Positions 18,796-27,922 of a DNA stretch of 64,000 nucleotides are shown here, one piece after another. Every line of letters starts with the position of its first letter. The stretch's first letter is position 1. Below the pieces are notes generated by a model. That model was not told where the DNA came from. It saw only the letters and a program-made list of their open reading frames with translations, and ran no database searches. Made by a program: the position numbers and the translations under genes. This DNA is from Arthrobacter sp. NIO-1057 (GTDB lineage Bacteria; Actinomycetota; Actinomycetes; Actinomycetales; Micrococcaceae), in the NCBI RefSeq assembly GCF_900094805.1, contig NZ_FMAT01000004.1:62001-126000 (forward strand), given 5' to 3'.

Positions 18796-19365
18796 TTGGC
18801 AGTGTTCACCGGCTCGGCTTCGGGCACGTCGCCCGTTTATGAGCAGGCGTCAGAAGACTTCGCACGCACCGTCGCCGGCGCAGGGCGCGCCATCGTTTAT
18901 GGTGGTGGACGTGTGGGCTTGATGGGAACAATCGCAGATGCGGCGCGCAGTGCCAGCGGCAAGGTATTTGGTGTCATGCCGCAGGTCCTGGTTGAGGGAG
19001 AACTGGCGCACCCAGGACTAACGAGCCTAGAAGTTGTTCCAGACATGCATGCACGAAAGCACCGCATGTCGGAACTGGCTGAGAGCTTTGTCGCACTGCC
19101 CGGTGGTGCCGGAACGCTGGAAGAGCTCTTTGAAGTGTGGACCTGGCAACAGCTTGGAATCCATGCGAAACCAGTAGCCCTTCTGGACGTCGACGGATTC
19201 TGGCAGCCTCTGCTGAACATGCTGGATCACATGACTGATCAGGGATTCCTGGCTCCGCAGTTCCGCGACTCGTTGGTGGTGGCCGGCGAACCACAAGCGT
19301 TTTTGGACGCCCTGTCCTCGTGGCAGGCTCCGGCGGCCAAATGGAGCGCAGGATCTAAGAACTAA
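18796..19365 (+). CDS. LOG-family protein (cytokinin riboside 5'-monophosphate phosphoribohydrolase-like)
   Basis: About 189 residues with a Rossmann-type fold of the LOG (formerly lysine-decarboxylase-like) family. It has the GGGRVGLMG nucleotide-binding loop and the PGGAGTLEELFEVWTW catalytic signature. Characterised LOG enzymes hydrolyse nucleoside 5'-monophosphates to the free base and ribose 5-phosphate. I choose TTG at 18796 because GGAGG lies 9 nt upstream and the protein then begins MAVFTGSASG, as family members do. An ATG start at 18751 would add 15 atypical residues. A very strong hairpin follows the stop. Confidence 0.82.
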   Translation: MAVFTGSASGTSPVYEQASEDFARTVAGAGRAIVYGGGRVGLMGTIADAARSASGKVFGVMPQVLVEGELAHPGLTSLEVVPDMHARKHRMSELAESFVALPGGAGTLEELFEVWTWQQLGIHAKPVALLDVDGFWQPLLNMLDHMTDQGFLAPQFRDSLVVAGEPQAFLDALSSWQAPAAKWSAGSKN

Positions 19366-19377
19366 AGCACGAGGAAC

Positions 19378-19429
19378 AATTCGAGCCCAGTGCCCAGCAG
19401 TTTGCACCGCTGGGCACTGGGCTCGAATT
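19378..19429. terminator. Perfect 21-bp hairpin between convergent genes
   Basis: Positions 19378-19398 and 19409-19429 are perfect inverted repeats around a 10-nt loop, in the gap between the LOG gene (plus) and the symporter gene (minus). No clear T-run follows on either side, but position and symmetry point to a bidirectional terminator. Confidence 0.75.
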
Positions 19430-19458
19430 CATGGGTTCGACTCGGTACTACTAGCTCA

Positions 19459-20988
19459 CTAGAGCGTAGGCTCTTGTGCCGTTGCGTTCACCGGGGCATC
19501 CTGGACCTTGCCGGCAACGCGCAGGTTCCAGTGCTCAATCACTTGTCGGTCCGTGGTCTTGGTCAACAGCGAAACAATAATGAACGCTACTGCCGAAGCG
19601 ATCAGGCCGTAGTAGATAGGTTCGTTGGCATAGACGCCATCGAACTTGTTCTCGGCCTGGATCTCCAAGATGATCATCGTGCCCAGGGTTACCAGGGAGC
19701 CGGCAGCCATGGAGGCCGTAGCCCCAACGCCGTTGCCGCGCTTCCACAGCAGGCCGCCGATGATAGCCACCAGCAAACCGCCCACCAGAATGTCGTATGC
19801 GATAGTCAATGCGGCAACCACGTCATCCACCAGGATGGCCAAGGTGACCGTGACGACGCCTAGAACCATGACCCAGATGCGGTTGGCGCGAACATCGTGC
19901 TCAGGGTTCTCATTCGAGTTGACCTGGATCTGCTTGCCGAACCAGCTAGCCACGAATGGAGTCACGTCGGTGCGTGCCACGGTGGCGGCGGCGATCAATG
20001 CGCCCGAAGCGGTGGACATCATGGCGGCAACAGCCGCGGCCATCACCAGACCGCCCACAGCTACTGGCAGCAGCTGTGTGGCGACCTCTGCGTAAACGAC
20101 GTCCTTATTATCAGCAGCACCAGCGATCTCAGGCAGTGCTACCTTTGCGGCCATGCCGATCAGGGCACCTGCTGCGCCGTAGAAGATGCAGTAGATGCCA
20201 GCAGTCATGCCGCCCCAGCGAGCTACCTTGGGAGTCTTGGCGGTGAAGACGCGCTGCCAGATGTCCTGGCCGATGAGCAGGCCGAGGGTATAGACCACGA
20301 AGTAAGTGATGATCGACTGCAGGCCGATGCCGGTGAAGCTGAAGAACTCAGCATCCACGCGTTCGCGGATGCCGTCCAGGCCGCCAGCTGCGTGCATGGA
20401 GAATGGGAGCATCAGGGCGAAAATGCCGATGGTCTTGATGATGAACTGGACCTGGTCCGCGAGGGTAATGGACCACATGCCGCCGATGGTCGAGTAGACC
20501 ACCACGATCGCACCGCCAATGGCGATGGCTACCCACTTTTCCCAGCCGAAGAGCACCACGAAGATGGTGGCGTAGGCACTGGTGGAGGTGGCGCAGAGCA
20601 TCAGGGTATAGGCCAGCATGACAATGCCGGAGGTGTTGGTAGCCGCTGCGCTGCCGTAGCGCAGGCTGAGCATCTGCGAGACGGTGAAGACCTTGAGCTT
20701 CTGCAGGGTTGGCGCGAAGAACACCGAAAGGAGAATGACGCCGGCGCCGATGGCAACGACCAGCCACATGCCTGAGATTCCCCATTTGTATCCCAGACCA
20801 ACACCGCCCACGGTGGAGGCTCCGCCGAGTACTACCGCGGCCATGGTTCCCGTGTAGAGGAACGGGCCGAGGCGACGTCCAGCGACTAGATAGTCGCTGC
20901 TGTTCTTGGTGCGGGACTTGCCCCACCAGCCGAAAGCAAGCATTGCCACGAGGTATAACGCGACAATGCTCCCATTGATGAATTCCAT
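19459..20988 (-). CDS. Sodium:solute symporter (SSS family)
   Basis: A 509-residue integral membrane protein with 13 or so hydrophobic segments, consistent with the LeuT-fold SSS/SLC5 family. The early region SSDYLVAGRRLGPFL and the GGASTVGGVGLGYKWG segment are family hallmarks, as is the serine-rich STASGALIAAATVARTDV region around the sodium site. It imports a small organic solute with Na+; the substrate cannot be read from sequence. It is divergent from a TPP-dependent decarboxylase/carboligase gene, so the substrate may be a 2-oxo acid or related compound handled by that enzyme. That is inference. Confidence 0.88.
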   Translation of the reverse strand: MEFINGSIVALYLVAMLAFGWWGKSRTKNSSDYLVAGRRLGPFLYTGTMAAVVLGGASTVGGVGLGYKWGISGMWLVVAIGAGVILLSVFFAPTLQKLKVFTVSQMLSLRYGSAAATNTSGIVMLAYTLMLCATSTSAYATIFVVLFGWEKWVAIAIGGAIVVVYSTIGGMWSITLADQVQFIIKTIGIFALMLPFSMHAAGGLDGIRERVDAEFFSFTGIGLQSIITYFVVYTLGLLIGQDIWQRVFTAKTPKVARWGGMTAGIYCIFYGAAGALIGMAAKVALPEIAGAADNKDVVYAEVATQLLPVAVGGLVMAAAVAAMMSTASGALIAAATVARTDVTPFVASWFGKQIQVNSNENPEHDVRANRIWVMVLGVVTVTLAILVDDVVAALTIAYDILVGGLLVAIIGGLLWKRGNGVGATASMAAGSLVTLGTMIILEIQAENKFDGVYANEPIYYGLIASAVAFIIVSLLTKTTDRQVIEHWNLRVAGKVQDAPVNATAQEPTL

Positions 20989-21249
20989 GGACTTCCCCGA
21001 TGCGAGTGAGAATGCTTACTATCAGTAAACTTTTATTTCTCAATAGGCTACTTGTGTGGCCAGTCACAAGTCAATGTCCACCCGGATTATGTCTATGGAT
21101 CTAAGCGTATGGAAATGTGAGCAACGTTACTGTCATTCAGTGGTAAAGAATCTAGACAATTTGCGCAGGAATATGCATCTTGACCTACATTGTGTCATAC
21201 TCGCGTAGCAATAGGCCTTCATCATGTGCAGTTGGATGTTCTTTAGTAT

Positions 21250-21276
21250 CGTTGCACGACGACGCAACGTTGCGTC
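21250..21276. promoter_or_regulatory. 16-bp perfect palindrome with repeated half sites upstream of the TPP enzyme
   Basis: GACGCAACGTTGCGTC at 21261-21276 is a perfect palindrome, and CGTTGC at 21250-21255 adds another inverted half site. It lies 35 bp before the TPP enzyme start and in the region shared with the divergent symporter. A regulator operator is likely; no matching regulator gene is adjacent. Confidence 0.45.
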
Positions 21277-21310
21277 AAATGATTCTTCGCAACCAGAAAG
21301 ACGCCTAAAG

Positions 21311-22966
21311 ATGAGTGAAAATGCTCAAGGTCTGACAAAGAAGTCAGCCGGACACGTCATTGTCGATACACTTGCCGCACACGGCGTTGAACGAGCTTAT
21401 GTTGTCCCGGGAGAAAGCTACCTAGACGTCCTCGACGGACTGCACAACTCTTCCATTGAAACCATCGTCTGCCGCCACGAAGGCGGAGCCACCTACATGG
21501 CTGAAGCAGAAGGCAAGATGCATCAACGCCCCGGAGTTGCCATGGTGACCCGCGGTCCGGGCGCCGCCAACGCACATGTTGGATTGCACACTGCATGGCA
21601 GGACTCCACCCCGCTGGTGCTTTTTGTGGGCCTGATTCCATTCGAGCATCGTGAAAAGGAAGCCTTCCAGGAATTTGATCCCAAGGCATGGTTTGGCACC
21701 GGAGCCAAGCGCGTGATGATCTTGGACCACGCGGAACGCGCCAGCGAAGTTGTCGCCGAAGCCATGTTCGCGGCCATGTCCGGACGCCCGGGCCCAGTCG
21801 TGGTTGGACTTCCAGAAGACATCATCCGCAATGAAATTTCCGCTGAACTGCACCCAGAGATTCCCGTTGCCACAGGTGGTATGACCGTGACCGACTGGAA
21901 GTCGCTGAACTCGGCGTTGCAGGAAGCAGATAAACCACTGTTTGTCTTTGGTGGCAATGATTGGTCGGATCAGGGAGCCGCTGACTTTACCCGGTGGCTC
22001 GAAGAACATGGTCTGCCAGCTGCGGCCGAATGGCGTTGCGAAGGAACTGTGCCATTCAATTCGCCCTCCTACGTTGGCCCTATCGGTTACGGACGTCCCA
22101 AGCCAACCTACGACCTGCTCGAAGAAACTGACCTACTGATCTTCGTGGGCACCGTACCCGGCGACGTTATTACCGACGGCTTTAACATTCGTCAGAATTG
22201 GGAAAAGAAAAACTTCCTCGTCACCATTGACCCCTCTCTGCGCGGGCGCTCCGGTCCGGTCTCGCATCAGATTGTGGCCAAGCCTGACGTATTCGTCCGC
22301 GATCTTCTGCTCATGGATCTACCCGTGAAGGATTCATGGAAGGAATGGACCTCGCGAATGCGTGGCGAGCAGGAAAAATTCGCGGCACTGCCAACCTCGG
22401 AGCCAACAAACGGGCCAGCAAAAATGGCCACCCTCATGGCTAACTTGGTCACCGCATTGCCTGAAGATGCCATGGTGACCTTCGGCGCGGGCGAGCACAC
22501 CAACTGGGCGCACCGCTACTTCCCAACCAACGGTTACGCCTCAATGCTCTCGGCACGCAACGGCTCCATGGGGTACTCAATCCCATCGGCCGTCGCGGCA
22601 TCGTTGAACTTCCCAGGGCGTCGAGTAGTAACGATTGCTGGTGATGGTGAGTTCTTGATGAATGGCCAGGAACTGGCGACCGCTACCCAATATGGGGCAA
22701 CTCCTTTGGTGATTGTCATGGACAACCAGCAATACGGCACCATCCGTACCCATCAGGAACGCCAATACCCTGAACGTGTTTCTGGCACCCAGCTACAGAA
22801 CCCCGATTTTGCTTTGATGGCTCAGTCTTTCGGTGGCTTTGGGGTTCGGGTAGAGAACGACTCAGAGGTCCCCGCCGCTCTGGAGGCAGCGGTGAAAGCT
22901 ATTGATGAAAACAAGACCTTTGCGTTGATCCACCTCATCGTGGAACAAGGTGTTAAAGCCTACTAA
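21311..22966 (+). CDS. Thiamine pyrophosphate-dependent enzyme (acetolactate synthase/benzoylformate decarboxylase-like)
   Basis: A 551-residue enzyme with the three-domain layout of the acetohydroxyacid synthase/2-oxo-acid decarboxylase superfamily. The N-terminal Pyr domain has the catalytic Glu region YVVPGESYLDVLDGL and the EGGATYMAEAEGK segment. Next come a central Rossmann domain and a C-terminal PP domain with the TPP/Mg motif GDGEFLMNGQELATA...DNQQYG. ATG at 21311 fits the family start; an upstream in-frame start at 21224 would add 29 atypical residues. There is no regulatory small subunit nearby, so it is probably a catabolic decarboxylase or lyase and not the biosynthetic IlvB. The substrate is not determinable. 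Confidence 0.85.
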   Translation: MSENAQGLTKKSAGHVIVDTLAAHGVERAYVVPGESYLDVLDGLHNSSIETIVCRHEGGATYMAEAEGKMHQRPGVAMVTRGPGAANAHVGLHTAWQDSTPLVLFVGLIPFEHREKEAFQEFDPKAWFGTGAKRVMILDHAERASEVVAEAMFAAMSGRPGPVVVGLPEDIIRNEISAELHPEIPVATGGMTVTDWKSLNSALQEADKPLFVFGGNDWSDQGAADFTRWLEEHGLPAAAEWRCEGTVPFNSPSYVGPIGYGRPKPTYDLLEETDLLIFVGTVPGDVITDGFNIRQNWEKKNFLVTIDPSLRGRSGPVSHQIVAKPDVFVRDLLLMDLPVKDSWKEWTSRMRGEQEKFAALPTSEPTNGPAKMATLMANLVTALPEDAMVTFGAGEHTNWAHRYFPTNGYASMLSARNGSMGYSIPSAVAASLNFPGRRVVTIAGDGEFLMNGQELATATQYGATPLVIVMDNQQYGTIRTHQERQYPERVSGTQLQNPDFALMAQSFGGFGVRVENDSEVPAALEAAVKAIDENKTFALIHLIVEQGVKAY

Positions 22967-22991
22967 GAGAGGCTACAAGGGAACCTACAAT

Positions 22992-23025
22992 CCCAACGGG
23001 TATCGTTGATGCGGTACCCGTTGGG
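22992..23025 (+). terminator. Hairpin after the TPP enzyme gene
   Basis: CCCAACGGGTA (22992-23002) pairs perfectly with TACCCGTTGGG (23015-23025), 25 bp after the stop. A short CGCTTT follows and the T-run is weak. Confidence 0.6.
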
Positions 23026-23091
23026 CGCTTTAAAGGGCCCATCAGCCAGATGAAGTTTGCCGGAAACAACTTGCACTAGTGGAGCTCAAAT

Positions 23092-24348
23092 ATGAATGAC
23101 CCATTGATCGCTAGCCTCATCCGCGCGGTGGAAGCCACACCGGAAGAACACGAATTGCGTCTGCATCTTGCTCAGCAGCTACATCAAGCAAACCGTGCTG
23201 CTGAAGCCCTGACGCATATCAATATCGTGGTTCAGAAGGATCCTGGAAACACTGTTGCACTGCAGTTGCTCGGCCAGGTCAGTGCAGCGTTGTTGGGTAA
23301 CGCAGCTGATGCAACGGCGCCTGTCACGGAACCAGAAAAACCTGCACAGGCCGAACAGCCCGATTTTGACTGGGACGCTGCCGCCGGACAATTTGAGCAA
23401 TCGGTGCCAGCCCCATTTGCAGAACCAAAAATTGAGATGTGCGAGAGCTCAGGCGGTGCTGTTCCCGAAGAACCTGTCGGAGAGCGCATTACCCTGGCGG
23501 ATGTTGGTGGCCTACAAAACGTCAAAGACCGACTGAATGAGTCATTCTTGGCGCCAATGCGCAATGCTTCCATTGCAAAAGCCTTCGGCAAATCTCTGCG
23601 CGGCGGGCTGTTGCTCTATGGTCCTCCGGGGTGCGGTAAGACTTTCGTGGCACGCGCGGTAGCCGGCGAACTTCAAGCCAACTTCATGGCCGTCACCATG
23701 ACCGATATCTTGGACTCACATATCGGCGAAACCGAGAAGAACATCAAGGCAGTCTTCGATAAGGCCCGAAGTAATGCCCCAACGGTCTTGTTCCTCGATG
23801 AAGTTGATGCCCTAGGACTTCGCCGTGGCTCGCTGTCCGGGAGCGCCTCGTGGCTGCGCCAGATGGTTAACCAGCTGCTCATGGAGATGGATTCGTTGTC
23901 CTCGAATAATGATGGACTGTACGTACTAGCAGCGACCAACCATCCCTGGGATCTGGACGAAGCCTTATTGCGCCCGGGACGTTTGGACCGAGCCGTACTA
24001 GTTACCGCACCGGATGGACCTGCTCGTGAGTCCATCTTGCGGTACCACCTGGAGCGACGCCCCATCGCCGGTATTGACCTGAAATGGATTGTCCAGCGCA
24101 CCGATGGATTCTCAGGTGCTGACCTAGAACACCTGTGCACTACGGCTGCCGAAAAAGCCATGATGCAATCCATTGAACGCAATGAAGTGCTACCCGTGGA
24201 CATGACACATATCCAACTGGCACTGAACGAAGTGAAACCATCGACCTTGCCATGGCTGGAATCCGCGCGTAACGTGGTCCGGTTCAGCAACGAAAACGGC
24301 CGCTACGACGAGTTAGAAGAATATTTGATCGCCAGAAAATTGATGTAA
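23092..24348 (+). CDS. AAA+ ATPase with N-terminal TPR-like region
   Basis: 418 residues. The first ~60 are a TPR-like helical pair (HELRLHLAQQLHQANRAAEA), followed by a low-complexity Ala/Glu/Pro linker to about residue 130. A classical AAA domain of the Cdc48/VAT/FtsH type follows. It has LLLYGPPGCGKTFVARAVAG (Walker A), VLFLDEVDALGLRRG (Walker B), ATNHPWDLDEALLRPGRLDR (sensor 1 and arginine finger region) and the GFSGADLEHLCTTAAEKAM C-lid. A single AAA ring acting as an unfoldase or remodelling ATPase is expected. It is followed 21 bp later by a TPR membrane protein, probably its adaptor or anchor. Confidence 0.88.
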   Translation: MNDPLIASLIRAVEATPEEHELRLHLAQQLHQANRAAEALTHINIVVQKDPGNTVALQLLGQVSAALLGNAADATAPVTEPEKPAQAEQPDFDWDAAAGQFEQSVPAPFAEPKIEMCESSGGAVPEEPVGERITLADVGGLQNVKDRLNESFLAPMRNASIAKAFGKSLRGGLLLYGPPGCGKTFVARAVAGELQANFMAVTMTDILDSHIGETEKNIKAVFDKARSNAPTVLFLDEVDALGLRRGSLSGSASWLRQMVNQLLMEMDSLSSNNDGLYVLAATNHPWDLDEALLRPGRLDRAVLVTAPDGPARESILRYHLERRPIAGIDLKWIVQRTDGFSGADLEHLCTTAAEKAMMQSIERNEVLPVDMTHIQLALNEVKPSTLPWLESARNVVRFSNENGRYDELEEYLIARKLM

Positions 24349-24369
24349 ACAACTCACGGAAGGCTCCGC

Positions 24370-25986
24370 ATGGATTTTGATGTCCTCCAGACCAGAGTCA
24401 CCCATCATCTGGCGACGGGTAGAGATGCCGAAGCCATCAGCCTGCTGAAAGACAATCTCAACGATTACCAACACGTGGCCGAGTTTTGGATTTTTTACAC
24501 TGCCTGCCATTTGAATCTTGAGCAATGGGATGATGCCGAAGCCACAGCACGCACTGCGCTCACACTGAACCCCGAGCATCCGGTGGCCGGAGAACAGCTC
24601 GCAGTAGCACTCTCTAGCCTGCACCGTCGAGACGAAGCACTTGCGGTGATTCAGCAAGTCATCACGGTAGCCCCCGAGTATGCGCGCGGGCACTACCTGC
24701 TTGGCATGATTCTGCTCGGCCACGTCCAGAATAATGATGAACGCATCTTGGCTCGTCAGGCCACCGAACACGCGTTGAAACTGGATCCAGAAAACCCTGA
24801 CTTCTATCAAGGTGCAACGTTAGCCGCTGATTTAGCTGATGATCAAAATAGCGCATTGGGTTTCCTCGAAGCTGGTTTGCGCATGGATCCACACCATCAG
24901 GGGCTGCTACGTGCAGCGGGCAGTATCAAGAATGGTCACAAGGTCGTGGGAGACCAAGGCGTTCTGTTGCGCGGAATGCTGGCCAGCGACCCAATGAATG
25001 AAAAGCTGCACGGGGACTATGCAGAGAACTTCCTGGAGAAACAGGTTGTTTATGCCGACCGTTGGTGGCTTTTCACTCCGATACTGGCAGTCATCGCCGC
25101 CTTTGGCTATGGCGGTGGTTCGCTGGGCAAAATTGTGGTGATCGCACTGGTATTGGTGGGTGCCGGCGTATTTGCCTGGTGGAATATTTCGACCTATAAA
25201 AAGACCGCGAAGTCCTTTCCCTCCGGCTACCTCAAAGATATCCACGCTCGTTTCCCAACACTGCCTAAAGCAGTGCGCGCCTATCAGGGCAGTTGGGTAT
25301 TGGCCGTGGCCGGTGCGCTCGCAGGCTGTTTTGTACCGCTTGCTGGAGCCATCTTGATGATTCTGGGCATCGTGGCCAGTAGGGTAGCAGCGACACTGAT
25401 TCGTAGAGAAAATTCGGCTCCGCCGGCGGATCGGACTGATCCTGAAGAACGTCGCGTTCATCTGATACGTCTTAGTGGGGGATTAGCAGCAGGTTTCTGG
25501 AAACGTGTCCTTCTGGTCATCGCCCACCTGATTTTCTTTGGCGTGGCTGTCTCGCAAACGAATCACATGGCTACGGTGCCATTGGCTTCGGTGGGCCTTG
25601 AACTCCTCGTGATTGGAGGAGTGCTGGCCTACTGCCAGTTCCGTTTGGGATTCAAAAATAACGCCTTCGCTTATGGGCTTGCGGTCGGTGCTTCGGCGAA
25701 ATCAAGGAACTTCGCTTTACTCAGAGGCAATATCGGAGGCATCTACTTCATCGGATTACATTTAGTCATTGGACTGATCGCCTTTTCCGCTGCGCTCTCA
25801 TTGCTGATGCAGTCTCCTGAATCCATTGGTGCAACGGATAACTCGGTAGATGAACAGCCATCAGGCGAGGTAGAAGAACCAAGTCAAACCCCCACGATTC
25901 CCACGCAGATTCCTTCGGCGAAACCTGAAGATTTCAGTATTACGCCGTTGCCTGAACTTCCTGATCTTCCTTCGTTGGATCAGTAG
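24370..25986 (+). CDS. TPR-repeat membrane protein paired with the AAA+ ATPase
   Basis: 538 residues. The first ~210 are TPR repeats (HLNLEQWDDAEATARTALTL, EYARGHYLLGMILLGHVQN) facing the cytoplasm. About six hydrophobic segments follow (from WWLFTPILAVIAAFGYGGG to GIYFIGLHLVIGLIAFSAAL). The acidic Pro/Thr-rich tail ends in PLPELPDLPSLDQ. A good ribosome-binding site (GGAAGG) and the 21-bp gap show cotranscription with the AAA gene, whose N-terminus also has a TPR-like pair. The pair probably forms a membrane-bound remodelling machine. I know of no assigned function. Confidence 0.75.
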   Translation: MDFDVLQTRVTHHLATGRDAEAISLLKDNLNDYQHVAEFWIFYTACHLNLEQWDDAEATARTALTLNPEHPVAGEQLAVALSSLHRRDEALAVIQQVITVAPEYARGHYLLGMILLGHVQNNDERILARQATEHALKLDPENPDFYQGATLAADLADDQNSALGFLEAGLRMDPHHQGLLRAAGSIKNGHKVVGDQGVLLRGMLASDPMNEKLHGDYAENFLEKQVVYADRWWLFTPILAVIAAFGYGGGSLGKIVVIALVLVGAGVFAWWNISTYKKTAKSFPSGYLKDIHARFPTLPKAVRAYQGSWVLAVAGALAGCFVPLAGAILMILGIVASRVAATLIRRENSAPPADRTDPEERRVHLIRLSGGLAAGFWKRVLLVIAHLIFFGVAVSQTNHMATVPLASVGLELLVIGGVLAYCQFRLGFKNNAFAYGLAVGASAKSRNFALLRGNIGGIYFIGLHLVIGLIAFSAALSLLMQSPESIGATDNSVDEQPSGEVEEPSQTPTIPTQIPSAKPEDFSITPLPELPDLPSLDQ

Positions 25987-26125
25987 TTGCCGTCGAAATT
26001 CACACGATCAGAAAGATCACAATCCAACTAAAGCTTCTGTCTTGGCATGCTCGCCCTGAAGAAATAAGATGAATTGCTACCGAATTACGTGAAGCAAAAC
26101 CCCCGACCACGAGGTGGATAATCTG

Positions 26126-26494
26126 ATGGCAAAGATGAGCGACGAGCTCATTGAACAGTGGGCTGACGCAACCGCTGAAATCTACAATGAGTCCTTGACT
26201 GGCATCAACCTGAGCCGTCTGCCCGAGGCAGTGGCTCAGTACGTCGAACTTTTTGCGCAGAGCGAGAATCTGACGTTTAACGAAGAGGCCACTCCAACCG
26301 ATTACTTTGAGAACCATCCATTCGTTGCAGTCACTGCTGTGCTGAACAGTCCTGAAGCCCTTGAGGTACTAGACGGCGATGCACAGGACGCACTGGACTC
26401 GATGGCTGACTTCACTGAAGCCTGGTACAACTTCGACTTAGAACAAGAACCGGAGTTGGGTGTTTCCGAGGCAGACGTTGACGAAGACTGGTAA
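26126..26494 (+). CDS. Small acidic protein of unknown function
   Basis: 122 residues from ATG 26126, preceded by GAGGTGG at 8 nt. GTG at 26114 is the alternative. It is strongly acidic and helical, without signal peptide or cysteines, ending in a very acidic tail (ELGVSEADVDEDW). It lies 140 bp after the TPR membrane protein and is closed by its own terminator, so it may be a separate unit. No family is recognised. Confidence 0.65.
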   Translation: MAKMSDELIEQWADATAEIYNESLTGINLSRLPEAVAQYVELFAQSENLTFNEEATPTDYFENHPFVAVTAVLNSPEALEVLDGDAQDALDSMADFTEAWYNFDLEQEPELGVSEADVDEDW

Positions 26495-26516
26495 ACGCCG
26501 GTAACGCTTTGAACTG

Positions 26517-26553
26517 GTCCCGAGCAGAGATTCTGCTCGGGACTACTTTTTAT
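26517..26553 (+). terminator. Rho-independent terminator
   Basis: GTCCCGAGCAGA (26517-26528) pairs perfectly with TCTGCTCGGGAC (26532-26543), 12-bp stem and 3-nt loop, followed by TACTTTTTAT. It lies 20 bp after the acidic protein gene. Confidence 0.88.
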
Positions 26554-26611
26554 CTACCCAAATCCGCTGAAAGCTATTCCCACTACGCGTTGAGAGTGCC
26601 ACCATTCGGGT

Positions 26612-27043
26612 ATGAGCCAGTTCAGTGTTTTTGAAAGCACCGTTCTTATTCACCTTCCGGTGCACCGCGTATGGGAGTTGCTGACTGACTGGGCAGCTGC
26701 TCCCTTGTGGATTCATGGAATTGGTTCCATGCATTCAGATGATCCCCAACTAAAAGTTGGAACGAATCTTGTTTATCGCGTTGCCGGGCATGAACGGGTC
26801 TATCGCGTCCACGAGCTCATCGAAAACCGGTTGTTGATTCTGCATACCTCGGAAAATCCGGACGGGCTGTCCTATCGCTACGACTTGAAAGACGATGCCG
26901 GGTATACCGAAGTGGTCTTGCAGGTTGCGATTATCAATCCTGATTTGAGTGTTGAACAGTGCGAAGAGCTTGCCGCGAACATTCGCGAAAGTGAAGGGGA
27001 CAAGTTAGATCAATTACGGCTCTATGCGGAGCAGGCGCCTTAG
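26612..27043 (+). CDS. SRPBCC/START-like protein
   Basis: A 143-residue single-domain protein of the SRPBCC (polyketide cyclase/dehydrase, START-like) fold. The opening FESTVLIHLPVHRVWELLTD is the typical first strand and helices, and the C-terminal long helix (CEELAANIRESEGDKLDQL) closes the hydrophobic pocket. Members bind hydrophobic small molecules or lipids; the ligand here is unknown. The ribosome-binding site is weak and no operon partner is visible. It is convergent with the deacetylase gene. Confidence 0.75.
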   Translation: MSQFSVFESTVLIHLPVHRVWELLTDWAAAPLWIHGIGSMHSDDPQLKVGTNLVYRVAGHERVYRVHELIENRLLILHTSENPDGLSYRYDLKDDAGYTEVVLQVAIINPDLSVEQCEELAANIRESEGDKLDQLRLYAEQAP

Positions 27044-27063
27044 AAACAAATAAACGCGGACGC

Positions 27064-27813
27064 TTACTTTTCGGTGACTTGCGGCCCCGAGGAATACGCC
27101 ACAGAATTTGTGAGTTCGCCAGCAAAGAGTTCGTCTATGGTCACCAACGTATAGCCCTGCGCTTTGAGCTGCGATACCAACTCTGGAACCGCCTGCACCG
27201 TGGTGTTACGGGTGTCGTGCATCAGGACAATGGAACCCGGATGCACGGTGTCCATAATGGCATCAATGATCTTCTGCGAATCTTTAAGCCTACCGTCGTG
27301 ACTGTGGGTATCCCACAGAATCACTGGGTAGGGTACTTGCTCATTGTGGGACTCATCGTGATGACCTAGAGGGGGCCTAAAAACGCTGGGGCTATGGCCT
27401 GTAACTTCCTTGATAGCCTCGTCGGTGCGTTCTAGCTGTTGCCTAAGCTCTGGGGCCGAGAGCGTGGTGATATCGGCATGATCCCAGGTATGACTCCCCA
27501 CTTGGTGGCCCTCCGTTTCCATGCGTTGAACCATGGAGGCAAAGTTTTGAACCTTGCTTCCGATGAGGAAAAACGTTGCTGGAGTCTCGGTGGACTTTAA
27601 AGTGTCGAGTAGGTTTTGGGTGTACTGATCAGGCCCGTCATCAAAGGTGAGCGCTACACAGTTCTCCAGTGAACAATCGACCTGAGCGGCGTCGGACTCG
27701 GTAGGGGAATGAGTAGGCGCAGCTACCTCTGGAATGGCAGAGCACGAGGCCGTGCATGTCAAAGTCAGTAGCGCCAAAGAGCACATCATCCGGCGCGAAA
27801 ATCGTCGGCTCAT
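27064..27813 (-). CDS. Polysaccharide deacetylase lipoprotein (NodB/CE4)
   Basis: From ATG 27813 (MSRRFSRRMMCSLALLTL) the 249-residue product has a lipoprotein-type signal ending near TASCSA. A NodB homology domain follows: motif 1 ALTFDDGPD (the two Asp), motif 2 SHTWDHADITTL (metal His residues), motif 3 RPPLGHHDE, motif 4 LWDTHSHD and motif 5 GSIVLMHD. It removes acetyl or other N/O-acyl groups from cell-wall glycan or an extracellular polysaccharide outside the membrane. Motif 3 has GHHD where many members have YG, so the substrate may differ from peptidoglycan. ATG at 27858 is possible but would add 15 residues before the signal. Confidence 0.85.
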   Translation of the reverse strand: MSRRFSRRMMCSLALLTLTCTASCSAIPEVAAPTHSPTESDAAQVDCSLENCVALTFDDGPDQYTQNLLDTLKSTETPATFFLIGSKVQNFASMVQRMETEGHQVGSHTWDHADITTLSAPELRQQLERTDEAIKEVTGHSPSVFRPPLGHHDESHNEQVPYPVILWDTHSHDGRLKDSQKIIDAIMDTVHPGSIVLMHDTRNTTVQAVPELVSQLKAQGYTLVTIDELFAGELTNSVAYSSGPQVTEK

Positions 27814-27922
27814 CCTTCTAATCTTGTCGCTACTTATGCAATTCGTATAGACCGTCACGGAAATGGGCCATGAATTTCAAGTCGGTTAGCGCGGAACCAG
27901 CGCACTTGCCCGACTGCGCAAG

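Noticed and set aside
19897-20775. 292-codon plus-strand frame opposite the sodium symporter.
   Set aside because: His/Asp/Gly-rich antisense shadow of a membrane protein gene.
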